A stretch of DNA of 64,000 nucleotides from Allosphingosinicella deserti (GCF_003012735.1 NZ_PXYI01000008.1:185967-249966); one strand, 5' to 3'; shown: positions 21,301 through 32,275, counted from the stretch's first letter. Notes: generated by a model from the letters alone, not told the origin. Numbers and translations are program-made.

Positions 21301-24300
21301 ATGAACTTCCGCAACATCTCCGCGTGGTCGATCCGCAATCCGGTCTCACCGCTCGTCATCTTCGTCGCGCTGAGCATTGCCGGCCTGGTCAGCTTCCTCC
21401 GCATGGAGGTGCAGAATGATCCGGACATCGATTTCCCGGTCGCGATCATCTCGATCTCGCAGCCGGGCGCCGCGCCGACCGAACTCGAGACCCAGGTCGC
21501 GCAGCGCGTCGAAGCCGCGGTGCGCTCGATCTCCGGAGTCGACGAGATCACCTCCTATGTCAGCGAGGGCAATTCCACGACGGTCGTCCAGCTCGACATC
21601 GGCACGCCGATCGATCGCTCGGTCAACGATATTCGTGACGCTGTCCAGCAGATCCGCAGCGATCTTCCGGAAGGCATCCTCGAGCCGCAGGTGCGCCGCG
21701 AGGATACCAGCGGCAACGATCTTGCCAGCTTCGCCGTGGTCTCGACCGCGATGACGCTGGAGGAACTGAGCTGGTACGTCGACAACACCGTGTCGAAGGA
21801 ATTGCTGTCGGTGCCGGGCATGGCCGGAATCGATCGCCGCGGCGGCGTCTCTCGCGAGATCCGCGTGATCGTCGATTCCGACAAGCTTCAGGCGCTCGGA
21901 ATCACGGCCAGCCAGGTCAACCAGCAGCTGCGCGCGGTCAACGTCAACGCGGCCGGCGGCCGCGCCGAGATCGCCGGATCCGAGCAATCGGTGCGCGTGC
22001 TCGGCAACGCCAAGAACGCCTACGAACTCGGCCAGACCGAAATCGCGATCGGTGGGGGCCGGACCGTGAAGCTGGCCGAGATCGCCCAGGTCAAGGATCT
22101 CTACGCCGAACGCCGCGGCTACGCGACCCAGGACGGTCAGCAGGTGCTGAGCTTCGGCATGCAGCGCGCCAAGGGCGAATCCGATGTCAGCGTCTATGAC
22201 GGTGCCTACGAGAAGCTGAAGGCGCTTGAAAAGCGCAATCCGGACGTCAAGTTCGTCCAGCTGACCAACTGGGTCAAATACACCAAGGAACAGTATAAAT
22301 CGGCGCGCGATGCGATGCTCGAAGGCGCGCTGCTCGCCGTCGTCGTCGTCTTCATCTTCCTGCGCGATTGGCGGGCAACTGCAATCTCTGCGCTCGCCAT
22401 TCCGCTGTCGGCGATCCCGACCTTCTGGTTCATGGATCTGATGGGCTTCACGCTCAACAGCATGACCCTGCTTGCGCTCAGCCTCGTCGCCGGCGTGCTC
22501 GTCGACGATGCGATCGTCGAGATCGAGAATATCGTCAGACACATGCGCATGGGCAAATCCGCCTATCAGGCTGCGATCGACGCTGCCGACGAGATCGGTC
22601 TGGCCGTGCTCGCGACGACGATGTCGATCGTGGCGGTATTCCTGCCGGTCGGCCTGATGCCGGGCGTCGCCGGCCAGTTCTTCAAGAATTTCGGCTTCAC
22701 CGTCGTCGTCGCGGTGCTGATGAGCCTTGCCGTGGCGCGCATGATCACGCCGATGATCGCCGCCTATTTCCTCAAGTCGAAGGGGCATGCCTCGCACGGC
22801 GAAGGCTTCCTGATGGACATCTACATGGCCGTGCTGCGCTGGACGATGCGCCATCGCTGGGTCGCCGTGCTGTCCGGCGTCCTCGCCTTCGCGGCGACGA
22901 TCGGCACGTTCATGATGCTTCCGCAGACCTTCCAGCCGACCACCGATTCCGATCTCATCACCGCCAATATCGAAATGGCGCCCGGCACCACCTTGCCGCA
23001 GACCGGCGCCGTCGCACGCGAGGTGGAAGCGATCCTGCGCAAGCAGCCGGAGGTCGAATCCCTCTACACCCGAGTCAATGTCGGCAGCGGCAGCGTTACC
23101 GCAAAGCTCAAGGAAAAGGATCAGCGCGAGCGCGAGAGCACCGAGCTCGAGCGGGAGGTGGCGCCGCAGCTTTCCCAGATCGCCGACGCGCGCGTTTCCT
23201 TCCGCTCGCAGTTCGGCGGCGGCCGCGACATCATGCTGACCCTTGGCAGCGACGATCCCGCCAAGCTGCAGGAAGTGGCCAACAAGGTCGTCGAGGAACT
23301 GTCGAAGGTGCCTGAGGTGACCGCGCCGCGGGTGCAGGGGGATCTCCAACGTCCGGAGATCACGATCCGGCCGCGCCTCGATCTCGCTGCCAATCTCGGC
23401 GTCACCACCGGGGCATTGAGCTCCGCGATCCGCATCGCCACGCTTGGTGACATCGATCAGAACAGCGCCCGCTTCTCGCTCTCCGACCGCCAGATCCCGA
23501 TCCGGGTGGCGCTCGACCAGGATGCGCGCCAGCGCCTTTCGACCATCCAGAACCTGCCGGTGCCGACCACCACCGGCGGCTCCGTGCCGCTCCGCCTGGT
23601 CGCCGAAATCGGCTTCGGCGCCGGCCCGACCCGGATCGAACGGATCAATCAGGTGCGCCGCGTCACCGTCGGTGCCGATCTCGCCCCCGGCAAGGTCACC
23701 GGCGACGCGATGAAGAAGATCGACGCGCTGCCCACTCTCGTCAATCTGCCGCTCGGCGTGAACCGGATCGAAACCGGAATGAGCAAGTGGCAGGGCGAAA
23801 TGATCGCGAACTTCATCATCGCCGTCATCGCCGGCATCCTGCTGGTGCTTGCCGTGCTGGTGCTGCTCTACAAGAGGTTCGTGCCGCCCTTCGTCAACAT
23901 GGCCTCGCTGCTGGTGGCACCGCTCGGCGGCACACTGGCGCTGATGGCCACCGGGCATCCGATCTCGATGCCGGTCTATATCGGCATGCTGATGCTGATC
24001 GGGATCGTCGCCAAGAACTCGATCCTGCTGATCGACTTCGCGCTCGAGGAGATGGACAAGGGCGTCGACAAGACCACGGCGATCATCGACGCGGGCCACA
24101 AGCGTGCCCAGCCGATCGTGATGACCACGGTCGCGATGGTTGCCGGCATGGTGCCGACGGCAATTTCGCTGTCGGGCGACAGCGCGTGGCGCGCGCCGAT
24201 GGGCATCACCGTGATCGGCGGCCTGATCCTGTCGACCGTGCTGACCCTGGTGATCGTGCCGGGCTCCTTCTCGCTCGCGCTCGGCGCCGAGAAGTTCCTC

Positions 24301-24384
24301 GGACGCTGGGCCCGCAAGCTGGTCACCTATCAGGGCGAGCAGGATCACGGGCCGGCACCGACCACGCATCAGCCTGCCGAGTGA
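21301..24384 (+). CDS. RND (HAE1/AcrB-type) efflux pump
   Basis: A 1027-residue inner-membrane proton-driven exporter. The 12-helix plan is visible: helix one in the first 30 residues, porter region I, a block of helices with [12 protein letters not shown] (the conserved TM4 charged motif), porter region II, then the last helices with [14 protein letters not shown]. AcrB-family members export drugs, detergents or metabolites; the substrate cannot be predicted. It is co-transcribed with the adaptor gene. The minus strand is also open for most of its length, but that is a codon-bias shadow. Confidence 0.95.
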   Translation: MNFRNISAWSIRNPVSPLVIFVALSIAGLVSFLRMEVQNDPDIDFPVAIISISQPGAAPTELETQVAQRVEAAVRSISGVDEITSYVSEGNSTTVVQLDIGTPIDRSVNDIRDAVQQIRSDLPEGILEPQVRREDTSGNDLASFAVVSTAMTLEELSWYVDNTVSKELLSVPGMAGIDRRGGVSREIRVIVDSDKLQALGITASQVNQQLRAVNVNAAGGRAEIAGSEQSVRVLGNAKNAYELGQTEIAIGGGRTVKLAEIAQVKDLYAERRGYATQDGQQVLSFGMQRAKGESDVSVYDGAYEKLKALEKRNPDVKFVQLTNWVKYTKEQYKSARDAMLEGALLAVVVVFIFLRDWRATAISALAIPLSAIPTFWFMDLMGFTLNSMTLLALSLVAGVLVDDAIVEIENIVRHMRMGKSAYQAAIDAADEIGLAVLATTMSIVAVFLPVGLMPGVAGQFFKNFGFTVVVAVLMSLAVARMITPMIAAYFLKSKGHASHGEGFLMDIYMAVLRWTMRHRWVAVLSGVLAFAATIGTFMMLPQTFQPTTDSDLITANIEMAPGTTLPQTGAVAREVEAILRKQPEVESLYTRVNVGSGSVTAKLKEKDQRERESTELEREVAPQLSQIADARVSFRSQFGGGRDIMLTLGSDDPAKLQEVANKVVEELSKVPEVTAPRVQGDLQRPEITIRPRLDLAANLGVTTGALSSAIRIATLGDIDQNSARFSLSDRQIPIRVALDQDARQRLSTIQNLPVPTTTGGSVPLRLVAEIGFGAGPTRIERINQVRRVTVGADLAPGKVTGDAMKKIDALPTLVNLPLGVNRIETGMSKWQGEMIANFIIAVIAGILLVLAVLVLLYKRFVPPFVNMASLLVAPLGGTLALMATGHPISMPVYIGMLMLIGIVAKNSILLIDFALEEMDKGVDKTTAIIDAGHKRAQPIVMTTVAMVAGMVPTAISLSGDSAWRAPMGITVIGGLILSTVLTLVIVPGSFSLALGAEKFLGRWARKLVTYQGEQDHGPAPTTHQPAE

Positions 24385-24415
24385 ACCATTTGGGGGCAGA
24401 GCGATTGGAGGGGTG

Positions 24416-25696
24416 ATGACTCCTCACGGCCGTTCTGCCCCGTTTCGCGTCCCTGCCTTGGCCAATGGCCAGCCGCAGAGCGGACTTCGCGCGATGCGCA
24501 TGCTCGCCACCTTCATGCTGGTGGCGATGGCGATCCTCTTCATTGCCGCAACCCGCCTCCAGCCGCTGCACCCCGCATGGGGCTTCGTTCGCGCCTTCGC
24601 CGAGGCGGCGATGGTCGGCGGCCTCGCCGACTGGTTCGCGGTCACCGCCTTGTTTCGCCACCCGCTAGGCCTGCCGATCCCGCACACCGCGATCATCCCG
24701 CGCAACAAGGATCGCATCGGCGAGACGCTTGCCTCCTTCTTGCGCGACAATTTCCTGATCCCCTCGGTGGTCGCGCGGCGGATGCGCAACGTCGACATCG
24801 CCGGCGCGATCGGCCGCTTCCTCGCCAACCCTCCGCCCGAGGGCCGGCTGCGCGAAGGCGCCTCCCGGCTGTTCGCCGGCCTGCTCGAGAGCTTGGACGA
24901 GGAACGGCTGGGCGGCATGGTCAAGGCTGCCGTGGCCGCGCGGCTGAAGACGCTCGACGTCTCGCCGCTGCTCGGCAAGACCTTGGAAGCGGCGATCAAC
25001 GAGGAACGGCACGTGCCGATGCTCGATTCGATCGTCACCTGGGCAGGCCGCACGCTCGATGCGAATGAAGACATCATCCGCGCCATGGTTCACCAGAAGG
25101 CCGGCTGGATCGTGCGTCTTGCCGGCCTCGACGAGCGGCTCGCCGACGCGATCGTCGACGGGCTCAGGCGCCTGACCATCGACATGGCGGTCGATCCCCA
25201 GCACCCGCTTCGGGCCAAGGCGGAGGAGGGGCTCGCCGGCCTTGCCTGGGACATGCAGTGGGACGCGGAGACCCAGGAGAAGGTCGAAGCCTGGAAGGCC
25301 GAGATCCTCGCCAACAAGGCGGTGACGGAATGGGTCGGCGGCCTGTGGGAGAATAGCCGGGCGGCTCTGCTCAAGGCGGCACGTGATCCCGATGCGGTGC
25401 TCGCCGGCAAGTTCGGCGAAGCGCTTCGGCAGCTCGGCGAGTCTGTTCAGCAGGATCCGCGGCTGAAGGGCGCGATCAACAGCTTCGCCCGGCGCGCCGT
25501 CGTCGGCGTCGTCGCCACCTACGGCAGCGGCATCGTTACCCTGGTCTCGGACACCGTCCGCGGCTGGGATGCCCGCACGATCACCGGACGCCTGGAAAAT
25601 GCGGTCGGCCGCGACCTCCAATATATCCGCATCAACGGCACCCTCGTCGGCGGCCTCGTCGGCCTGCTGATCCACACGATCGAAGTGCTGGCCTGA
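24416..25696 (+). CDS. DUF445 family membrane protein
   Basis: A protein of about 426 residues of the DUF445 (YheB/YjiN-like) family. It has a hydrophobic helix early (LATFMLVAMAILFIAAT), the conserved GGLADWFAVTALFRHPLG, IIPRNKDRIGETL, and a C-terminal hydrophobic segment (INGTLVGGLVGLLIHTI). The family is found across proteobacteria and is uncharacterised. ATG at 24416 lies just after GGAGGGG; a GTG directly before it could also be used. It follows the RND gene by 31 bases on the same strand, so co-transcription is possible. Confidence 0.9.
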   Translation: MTPHGRSAPFRVPALANGQPQSGLRAMRMLATFMLVAMAILFIAATRLQPLHPAWGFVRAFAEAAMVGGLADWFAVTALFRHPLGLPIPHTAIIPRNKDRIGETLASFLRDNFLIPSVVARRMRNVDIAGAIGRFLANPPPEGRLREGASRLFAGLLESLDEERLGGMVKAAVAARLKTLDVSPLLGKTLEAAINEERHVPMLDSIVTWAGRTLDANEDIIRAMVHQKAGWIVRLAGLDERLADAIVDGLRRLTIDMAVDPQHPLRAKAEEGLAGLAWDMQWDAETQEKVEAWKAEILANKAVTEWVGGLWENSRAALLKAARDPDAVLAGKFGEALRQLGESVQQDPRLKGAINSFARRAVVGVVATYGSGIVTLVSDTVRGWDARTITGRLENAVGRDLQYIRINGTLVGGLVGLLIHTIEVLA

Positions 25697-25705
25697 CCTC
25701 AAGAT

Positions 25706-25832
25706 CCTCCCCGGACCGGGGAGGGGGACCGCCTGAAAGGTGGTGGAGGGTGTCCCGAGACGTCAGACCATCAAGCCCACGACGGGCCTCTAGAACCCTT
25801 CCTCCATCCGCCGGTTGGTCCCCCTTCTCCCC
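25706..25832. repeat. REP-like intergenic inverted repeat
   Basis: CCTCCCCGG-A-CCGGGGAGG (25706-25724) is a perfect hairpin right after the DUF445 gene. The stretch from about 25716 to 25752 is then roughly complementary to 25796-25832, so the whole 127 bases can fold into one long imperfect stem. GC-rich palindromes of this type are common between genes of sphingomonads. The 264-base gap to murA holds no gene that I can see. Confidence 0.6.
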
Positions 25833-25960
25833 AGCGAGGAGGACCTCCTGAAGCTCTAACCGTCATGGGAGGGATCGAGGTAGCCACGTTTGGAGCATGC
25901 TGTGATTGCGTGGAGAAGGGCACTGCCGCCCCTTCACCTGAAGAGAAGGAGCTGTCCCCC

Positions 25961-27244
25961 TTACCCGTCGCTGGCGCGCTCGATGTCTGCGCCCACGGCT
26001 TGGAGCTTCTCCTCGAGCCGCTCGTAGCCGCGGTCGAGATGGTAGACGCGGTTGACCTGGGTTTCGCCGCTGGCGGCAAGGCCGGCGAGCACCAAGCTCA
26101 TCGAGGCGCGCAGATCGGTGGCCATGACGGGCGCGCCGTGCAGTGCCTTGACGCCCTTCACCACCGCCGAGCGGCCGCGCACTTCGATGTCGGCGCCCAT
26201 GCGGTGCAGCTCGGGCACGTGCATGTAGCGATTCTCGAAGATCGTCTCGGTGAGCAGACTGGTGCCATCCGCCAGGGTCAGCATGGCCATGAACTGCGCC
26301 TGCATGTCGGTCGGGAACGCGGGATAGGGTGCGGTCGAGATCGAAAGCGGCTTCAGGCCGCCATCGGCGCGGACGCGAATGCCGTCGTCGAGATCCTCCA
26401 CGATCAGCCCGGCGTCGGTCAGGCTGGAGAGGATCGAGGGCATCGTTTCCTTGCGGGCGCCGATCAGGTCGAGCGAACCCCCGGTGATCCCGGCCGCACA
26501 GGCATAGCTGCCCGCCTCGATGCGATCGGGCATCACCGAATAGGTGGCGCCGTGCAGTCGGTCCTTGCCCTGGATGGTCAACGTGTCGGTACGCAGGCCC
26601 TCGATGTCGGCGCCCATCGCGATCAGGCACTTGGCAAGATCGGTGATCTCCGGCTCGCGCGCCGCATTCTCGATCACCGTCGTGCCCTTGGCGAGCACCG
26701 CCGCCATCAGCGCATTCTCGGTCGCGCCCACCGAGACGAAGGGGAAGCGGATCGTGCCGCCCTGCAGGCGTCCGCCGGGCGCGGTCGCCTTCACGTAGCC
26801 GGACGCGATCTCGATTTCCGCGCCGAGCGCTTCCAGCGCCTTGAGGTGGAGATCCACCGGGCGCATGCCGATCGCGCAGCCGCCGGGCAGCGACACGGTC
26901 GCTTCACCGGCGCGGGCGACCAGCGGCCCCAGCACCAGGATCGAGGCGCGCATCTTGCGGACGATGTCGTAGGGCGCGACCGTCGAGGCGATGTTGGAGG
27001 CGCGCAGGGTCATGACACGACCGAATTCGTCGGGCCGTGCGCCCTCGATCATCGTCGACACGCCCAGCTGGTTGAGCAGATGGCCGAAGCTGTCGACGTC
27101 GGCCAGGCGCGGCAGGTTGCGCAGCGTCAGCGGCTCGTCGGTGAGCAAGGCGCAGGGCAGCAAAGTGAGTGCTGCGTTCTTGGCGCCCGAGATGGGAATG
27201 CGGCCGTTGAGGGGCTTCCCGCCCCGGATGATGATGCGATCCAT
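25961..27244 (-). CDS. murA: UDP-N-acetylglucosamine 1-carboxyvinyltransferase
   Basis: MurA transfers enolpyruvate from PEP to UDP-GlcNAc, the first committed step of peptidoglycan synthesis in the cytoplasm. The 427-residue protein opens with [19 protein letters not shown], which holds the catalytic lysine, and has [14 protein letters not shown] near residue 117 with the catalytic, fosfomycin-target cysteine. Length and motifs are normal, so there is no sign of the Cys-to-Asp resistance form. ATG at 27244. Confidence 0.97.
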   Translation of the reverse strand: MDRIIIRGGKPLNGRIPISGAKNAALTLLPCALLTDEPLTLRNLPRLADVDSFGHLLNQLGVSTMIEGARPDEFGRVMTLRASNIASTVAPYDIVRKMRASILVLGPLVARAGEATVSLPGGCAIGMRPVDLHLKALEALGAEIEIASGYVKATAPGGRLQGGTIRFPFVSVGATENALMAAVLAKGTTVIENAAREPEITDLAKCLIAMGADIEGLRTDTLTIQGKDRLHGATYSVMPDRIEAGSYACAAGITGGSLDLIGARKETMPSILSSLTDAGLIVEDLDDGIRVRADGGLKPLSISTAPYPAFPTDMQAQFMAMLTLADGTSLLTETIFENRYMHVPELHRMGADIEVRGRSAVVKGVKALHGAPVMATDLRASMSLVLAGLAASGETQVNRVYHLDRGYERLEEKLQAVGADIERASDG

Positions 27245-27424
27245 GTCGGGTTCTTAGTGGTTTGGCAGCCCCGTGCAAGAGGCGCGACGAGCCCGTAACG
27301 AGGCATGCGCTACGGCCCACCCGTCCGGCCCGACCGTCGCAGAGTCGACAGCGTCCGGCACGCTGGCGCCTCTCCATCGAAGGAAGCCAGGCACCCGTTC
27401 GGGCGCGGCGTCAGTGGAACCCTA

Positions 27425-27784
27425 TCAGGCTTTCTCGAGCGTGCACTGGAGCGGGTGCTGGTTCTCGCGGGCATAGTCGATGACCTGCGAGACCTTGGTT
27501 TCCGCCACTTCGTAGCTGAACACCCCGCACACGCCCACGCCGCGCTGGTGGACCTGGAGCATGACTCGGGTCGCGTCCTCGATGCCCATCTTGAAGAAGC
27601 GCTGCAAGACGAGCACGACGAACTCCATCGGCGTGTAATCGTCGTTCAGCATCAGCACCTTGTAGGGGGAGGGCGTCTTGGTGCGAGTCCGCGTTCGGGT
27701 CGCGACCCCAAGGCCCGTCCCTTCGTCGTCGCCCTTGCGTTCGCCCGCGGCGGTGATCGTCAGTTCATTCGATGACATAAGCAT
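27425..27784 (-). CDS. clpS: ClpS adaptor
   Basis: ClpS delivers N-degron proteins to the ClpAP protease. The 119-residue protein has a disordered charged N-terminal tail of about 38 residues, then the core: [17 protein letters not shown], with the NDDYT residues that bind the destabilising N-terminus, then AHQ-type [12 protein letters not shown] and YEVAETKV. Starts at ATG 27784 or 27778 are both possible. No clpA is adjacent within the window; 180 empty bases separate it from murA. Confidence 0.95.
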   Translation of the reverse strand: MLMSSNELTITAAGERKGDDEGTGLGVATRTRTRTKTPSPYKVLMLNDDYTPMEFVVLVLQRFFKMGIEDATRVMLQVHQRGVGVCGVFSYEVAETKVSQVIDYARENQHPLQCTLEKA

Positions 27785-27914
27785 GCACTAAATATTGCAC
27801 CGGACGCACCTGGGACAAGAGATTCGCTCCTGCCGCAAGCGATAAACGCACACGTCTCGGCGAATTTCCATCGGATGGGCACCGGTAAGGCCCAAGGCCG
27901 CCGCGATGCCTAAG

Positions 27915-27950
27915 CAAAAAGGCGGCCCGTCCGCTGGACGAGCCGCCTTC
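27915..27950 (-). terminator. Terminator of the phasin gene
   Basis: On the minus strand GAAGGCGGCTCGTCC, a short loop, GGACGGGCCGCC and then TTTTTGC form a GC-rich stem with a T-run, 22 bases after the phasin stop. Confidence 0.85.
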
Positions 27951-27971
27951 TCGATCTCGGTGCGACGCTGC

Positions 27972-28808
27972 TTAGAGGGCAGCGGCGGTGCGAACGCGCT
28001 CGGCGGCAACCGTCGCGCGATTCGTGATCGGCTCGGCGACTTCACCGGCGAGCTTGAGCACGGTCTCGCTCAGCTTCGAGCTCTCGGCGACGAGCGCGTC
28101 GAACTGGGTGCGGGCGAACTCGCTCTGCAGGCGGAAGAAGTCGGCCGGCGTCTTCACTTCGGCGAGGCTCTTCAGGGTCGCGGAGGCGTCCTCGAAGCTC
28201 TTGCGGCCGAATTCGGCAACTTCCTGGCCGAGCGTCTCGAAGCCGCGCGCGGCAACCTTGGACGAAGCGACGACCGCCTCGACGTTGCCGCGACCGAGCT
28301 CGGTCAGCTCTTCGGCGATACGGGTGTTGCGCTCGATGACGGTCTTGGCGCGCTCATTGGCATCGCCGAAAACGGCCTGGAAACGCTCTGCAACATTGGT
28401 GTCGTTGAACATGATCCTCATCCCTTCATTCAGATTCAAGGTCTTGGGTGAAATGGCTGTCGGCGCCGGCAGGGCTTTGACCGTGGGCTGCGCCGGCGCA
28501 GGCTTGCGCGCGACGGAGGCCTTCGGTGCCGCCTTGGACAGGACCTTGCTCACCTTCTTCACCGGCTTGGCTGCGATCGGCGCGGACCTTGGCGCCGGAG
28601 CAGCGGTCTTCGCCGGAGCGGCTGCCGCGGCCTTGCGGACGCGAAGTGCCGGAACAGACTTCGTCGCCTTGGCGATCGGAGCCGCCGGCGCTGCGGTGGG
28701 CGCAGGCGCGGAGGTCTGATCATCGGCCTTCACCGCGGTGGCCGAAGCCTCCGCAGCCGAAGTCGCGTCAATGGAAGGAGCTTCAGTCGTGCTGGTTTCG
28801 TCAGCCAT
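27972..28808 (-). CDS. Phasin with Ala/Lys/Pro-rich N-terminal extension
   Basis: Phasins coat polyhydroxyalkanoate granules. The C-terminal 150 residues are a typical helical phasin_2 domain (NVAERFQAVFGDANERAKTVI, then FRLQSEFARTQFDALVAES). The first 125 or so residues are rich in alanine, lysine and proline with repeated KPVKK / AAPKAS-type segments, like histone H1 and the DNA-binding part of PhaF. ATG at 28808 (MADETS) is chosen; a GTG nine bases upstream is possible. It lies directly upstream of phaC's stop on the same strand, with a separate terminator. Confidence 0.88.
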   Translation of the reverse strand: MADETSTTEAPSIDATSAAEASATAVKADDQTSAPAPTAAPAAPIAKATKSVPALRVRKAAAAAPAKTAAPAPRSAPIAAKPVKKVSKVLSKAAPKASVARKPAPAQPTVKALPAPTAISPKTLNLNEGMRIMFNDTNVAERFQAVFGDANERAKTVIERNTRIAEELTELGRGNVEAVVASSKVAARGFETLGQEVAEFGRKSFEDASATLKSLAEVKTPADFFRLQSEFARTQFDALVAESSKLSETVLKLAGEVAEPITNRATVAAERVRTAAAL

Positions 28809-28926
28809 TTCAATCACCTAACCTTTGCTGCATCGCAACATAGGTGATTCGCCGGTTCAAATCAAGCAGTTTGTGCGGTGCAGCAAAGCAACTTTATTTA
28901 ATCGGCGCAAGGGCTTGTCGTGGGAC

Positions 28927-30717
28927 TCAGCGGCCTCGCACGTAACTCCCCGGGGCGTCCTCGATCGCCTTGAGCTTGCCCTTGCCCGGCGTGCGCGCAC
29001 CTTTCGCAGCCACCCGCTTGTCGGAGCGGGCGCCGATCCAGGCGATCCAGTCCGGCCACCAGCTGCCCTTGGTCTCAGTGGCACCGGCGACGAACTCCTC
29101 GAGCGTGGAGACCTTCGCGTCGTTGGTCCAATATTGGTATTTCTGCGCCTCCGGGGGATTGACCACGCCGGCAATATGCCCGGATCCCGCAAGCACGAAG
29201 CGCAGCGGTCCCTTGAAGTGATGGGTGATCTTCCAAACGCTGTGCGCCGGCGCGATGTGGTCCTCGCGTCCGGCCTGGACATAGGTCGGAGTCTCAACCT
29301 TGCCGAGATCGATCGGCTCTCCGTCGACGACAATGCCGCCGGTCACCAACTTGTTGTCCCGGTAGAAATCCCGAAGATAGGAATGGTGCCACTTCGCGGG
29401 GAGGTTGGTCGTGTCGCCGTTCCAGTGGAGCAGGTCGAACGGGGGATAATCCTCACCGAGCAGATAATTGCTGGTAACGTAGTTCCAGATCAGATCGCGC
29501 CCGCGCAGCATGTTGAACGTCGCCGCCATGTAGCGACCGTCCAGATAGCCTTTCTCCGCGGACATCTGCTCGATCATGTCCAGGGTCTCGTCGGCGATGA
29601 ACAGCTTCAGATCCCCGGCTTCAGAGAAGTCGATCTGGGCGGTGAAGAAGGTGGCACTGGCGACCTTCTGCGCCTCGCCGCGCGCGGCAAGCAGGGCAAG
29701 GGTGCAGGCGAGCGTCGTGCCGGCCACGCAATAGCCGATGGCGTGGACGCTCTCGACGCCGAGCAGGTCGCGGATCGTGTCGATCGCGTCGATCTGGCCG
29801 CGCAGCACATAATCGTCGAGGACGGTCTCGGCGAGCGTCTCGTCCGCCGATTTCCAAGAGACCACGAAGACGGTCAGGCCTTGCTCCACCGCCCAGCGGA
29901 TGAAGCTCTTCTTCGGGTTGAGGTCGAGAATATAATAGCGGTTGATCCAGGGTGGGAAGATCACCAGCGGCGTCTCGAAGACGCTCTCCGTCGTCGGGGA
30001 AAACTGGACGAGCTCGTAGAGCGGCGTGCGTTTGACCACCTTGCCGGGCGTCATTGCGATATTGCGTCCGACCTCGAACGCCGTCGGATCGGTGTGGGTG
30101 AGCTGGCCCTTCGAAAGATCGCGGAGCATGTGCTCCAGCCCCCTGAGCAGACTCTCGCCCTTGGTCTCCATCGCCCGTTCGAGCACCAGCGGATTGGTCA
30201 GCGCGAAGTTGGACGGCGCCATCGCGTCGACGAAGCTCTTGGTCAGGAAACGCGCCTTCTCGCGCTGCTTGGGGTCGAGCCCTTCGATCGCGTCGACCGA
30301 TCCGAGCAAGCGTTCGGAGACGAGCAGATAGCTCTGCCGGATCATGTCGAAGATGGGATTGTCCTGCCATTGCGGCGCATTGAAACGCTTGTCGCGATCG
30401 GCTTTCTCAGCGAGCTCGCTCTTGCCGCCGTCGAAGCCGAGCGCCCGCTGCCACAACGACAACCCATCCGTCCACAGCGTCACCTGCTGCTCCGCCAGCT
30501 TCGCCGGATCGGGGAACATGTTCATCCACGGCATCGCTTGGGCAAGCGCCTGCGGCTCGGGCGGCTTCACCTCGCGCATCTGCTGGGCGAGGAACTCCAT
30601 CATCAGCTGCTGGGCGCGGCCCATCACCCAGGTCCATTGCTGCATTTCCTCCAACGTCGGAAGCGATGGGGCAGCGCCAGGCGCGCCAGTCCGGGAAGCA
30701 TCGTCTTTGTCGGCCAT
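28927..30717 (-). CDS. phaC: Class I poly(R)-hydroxyalkanoate synthase
   Basis: PhaC polymerises 3-hydroxyacyl-CoA into granule polyester. The 596-residue protein has an N-terminal PhaC_N region (to about 230) and an alpha/beta-hydrolase core. The nucleophile cysteine is in IGYCVAGTT near residue 328 (lipase-box-like), the aspartate in GREDHIAP near 486 and the histidine in GSGHIAGV near 513. It is monocistronic, with the phasin gene next downstream; no phaA, phaB or phaR is in the window. Full length and intact. Confidence 0.96.
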   Translation of the reverse strand: MADKDDASRTGAPGAAPSLPTLEEMQQWTWVMGRAQQLMMEFLAQQMREVKPPEPQALAQAMPWMNMFPDPAKLAEQQVTLWTDGLSLWQRALGFDGGKSELAEKADRDKRFNAPQWQDNPIFDMIRQSYLLVSERLLGSVDAIEGLDPKQREKARFLTKSFVDAMAPSNFALTNPLVLERAMETKGESLLRGLEHMLRDLSKGQLTHTDPTAFEVGRNIAMTPGKVVKRTPLYELVQFSPTTESVFETPLVIFPPWINRYYILDLNPKKSFIRWAVEQGLTVFVVSWKSADETLAETVLDDYVLRGQIDAIDTIRDLLGVESVHAIGYCVAGTTLACTLALLAARGEAQKVASATFFTAQIDFSEAGDLKLFIADETLDMIEQMSAEKGYLDGRYMAATFNMLRGRDLIWNYVTSNYLLGEDYPPFDLLHWNGDTTNLPAKWHHSYLRDFYRDNKLVTGGIVVDGEPIDLGKVETPTYVQAGREDHIAPAHSVWKITHHFKGPLRFVLAGSGHIAGVVNPPEAQKYQYWTNDAKVSTLEEFVAGATETKGSWWPDWIAWIGARSDKRVAAKGARTPGKGKLKAIEDAPGSYVRGR

Positions 30718-30827
30718 TGCGGTCCTCTCCTGCGCTTCAATACACGCGAGCTCGGCAAAGGTGCCAGCCGCGATGTCGTCGGCCGCACATCGTCGAATTC
30801 GCCCTGCCCGGTGGAAGCGGTCAGATC

Positions 30828-31238
30828 TCAGTCATCCCGCCCGAGCAGGTGTTCGCCGATCTTGTAGAGAAGCTTGCCGGCCTTGAGGAAATCGACATAG
30901 GCGCCGCATCGGCGGCTCTCGGCACAGCTCTGGTCGCCGGCGCCCATCGCAGCAAATCCGGACGGTGCTTCGCCGGGAAGCAGGCTCGTACGGGCCCCGG
31001 GAACGCGCTGGTCGGCGAGCGCCTCGCGCTCTCGATCCGCGCCGCGGCGCCCGCAGACGACGATTTCTTCACCGTCGCCGCTTCGGCAGTCGATACCTGT
31101 GCCTTGAACAAGGAGGCGGCGTTGCCTCTCGATCGCCTGCTCCGCGGTAATTTCTGCCAGTTCGCCGGGCAGCGGCGCCGACCAGGCGGGCACCGATGCG
31201 AAGGCGAACAGGACGAGCGCCATTCTCGACTTTGTCAT
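30828..31238 (-). CDS. Exported hypothetical protein with VVCGRR motif
   Basis: A 136-residue protein with a Sec signal (residues 6-20, cleavage near WSA). The mature part contains EEIVVCGRRG near residue 60, a motif I associate with uncharacterised periplasmic proteins of sphingomonads, and two further cysteines (SCAESRRCGAY). It is divergent from glpX, with 38 bases between start codons, so the two share a promoter region. Function unknown. Confidence 0.7.
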   Translation of the reverse strand: MTKSRMALVLFAFASVPAWSAPLPGELAEITAEQAIERQRRLLVQGTGIDCRSGDGEEIVVCGRRGADREREALADQRVPGARTSLLPGEAPSGFAAMGAGDQSCAESRRCGAYVDFLKAGKLLYKIGEHLLGRDD

Positions 31239-31276
31239 GTGCCTCGCCTATCGCGATCCCGGGGGCCTGAAAGAGG

Positions 31277-32275
31277 ATGACAGATTATATGGTGACTGCA
31301 AGCCACGTTCTCGACCGGGTTCTGGTGCTCGAAATGGTCCGCGTGACCGAGGCCGCGGCGGTGGCCGCATCCAAGCTGGTCGGACGCGGCGACGAGAAAG
31401 CGGCGGACCATGCGGCGGTCGAAGCCATGCGCGAGGCGCTGAACCAGCTCGAATTCGACGGCACCGTCGTGATCGGCGAGGGTGAGCGCGACGAGGCCCC
31501 GATGCTGTTCATCGGCGAGAAGGTCGGTGCCGCGCAGGGCAGCGGTCCGAAGATCGACATTGCGCTCGATCCGCTGGAGGGCACCACGATCACAGCCAAG
31601 GCCGGCCCCAATGCCCTCGCAGTCCTCGCCATCGCCGAGGAGGGCTGCCTGCTCAACGCGCCGGACGTCTACATGGAGAAGCTCGCCGTCGGACCGGGCT
31701 ACCCCGAGGGCGTCATCGATCTCGACAGGTCGCCGACGGAGAATGTCCGCGCGATCGCGGCGGCCAAGGGCGTCGATCCAGCCGACATCATCGTCTGCGT
31801 TCTCGATCGCCCTCGCCACACGGCCTTGATCTCCGAATTGCGCGCGCTCGGCTGCGGCATCCAGCTGATCCCCGACGGCGACGTCGCCGGCGTGATCGCG
31901 GTCAGCAATCCCGAGACGACGATCGATATCTATATGGGCCAGGGCGGCGCACCCGAGGGCGTGCTCGCGGCCGCGGCGCTGCGCTGCGTCGGCGGACAGT
32001 TCAAGGGCCGCCTCGTCTTCCGCAACGATGCCGAGCGCGCGCGTGCCGCCCGCTGGGGCGTCGAGGAACTGGACCGGATCTACGATCTCCACGATCTCGC
32101 CCGCGGCGACGTGATCTTTGCGGCGACCGGAGTCACCGATGGTTCGCTGCTCGCCGGCGTGAAGCGCGGCCGCGACGCGATCACCACCGAGAGCGTGGTG
32201 ATGCGCGCCTCGACCGGCACCGTGCGTTGGGTGAAGGGCGAGCACCGCCACGAGCCGGGCGGCCAGGACGCCTGA
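31277..32275 (+). CDS. glpX: Class II fructose-1,6-bisphosphatase
   Basis: GlpX hydrolyses fructose 1,6-bisphosphate in gluconeogenesis. The 332-residue protein has VVIGEGERDEAPML, the metal/phosphate motif DIALDPLEGTT, and the C-terminal FAATGVTDGSLL with the conserved aspartate. Family length is normal. ATG at 31277 is used; a second in-frame ATG at 31289 begins nearer the conserved helix and may be the real start. Confidence 0.96.
   Translation: MTDYMVTASHVLDRVLVLEMVRVTEAAAVAASKLVGRGDEKAADHAAVEAMREALNQLEFDGTVVIGEGERDEAPMLFIGEKVGAAQGSGPKIDIALDPLEGTTITAKAGPNALAVLAIAEEGCLLNAPDVYMEKLAVGPGYPEGVIDLDRSPTENVRAIAAAKGVDPADIIVCVLDRPRHTALISELRALGCGIQLIPDGDVAGVIAVSNPETTIDIYMGQGGAPEGVLAAAALRCVGGQFKGRLVFRNDAERARAARWGVEELDRIYDLHDLARGDVIFAATGVTDGSLLAGVKRGRDAITTESVVMRASTGTVRWVKGEHRHEPGGQDA

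Noticed and set aside
21346..24369. 1007-codon minus-strand open frame opposite the RND pump
   Set aside because: High-GC shadow; composition is His/Asp/Arg-rich without domains, while the plus strand encodes a complete RND transporter.
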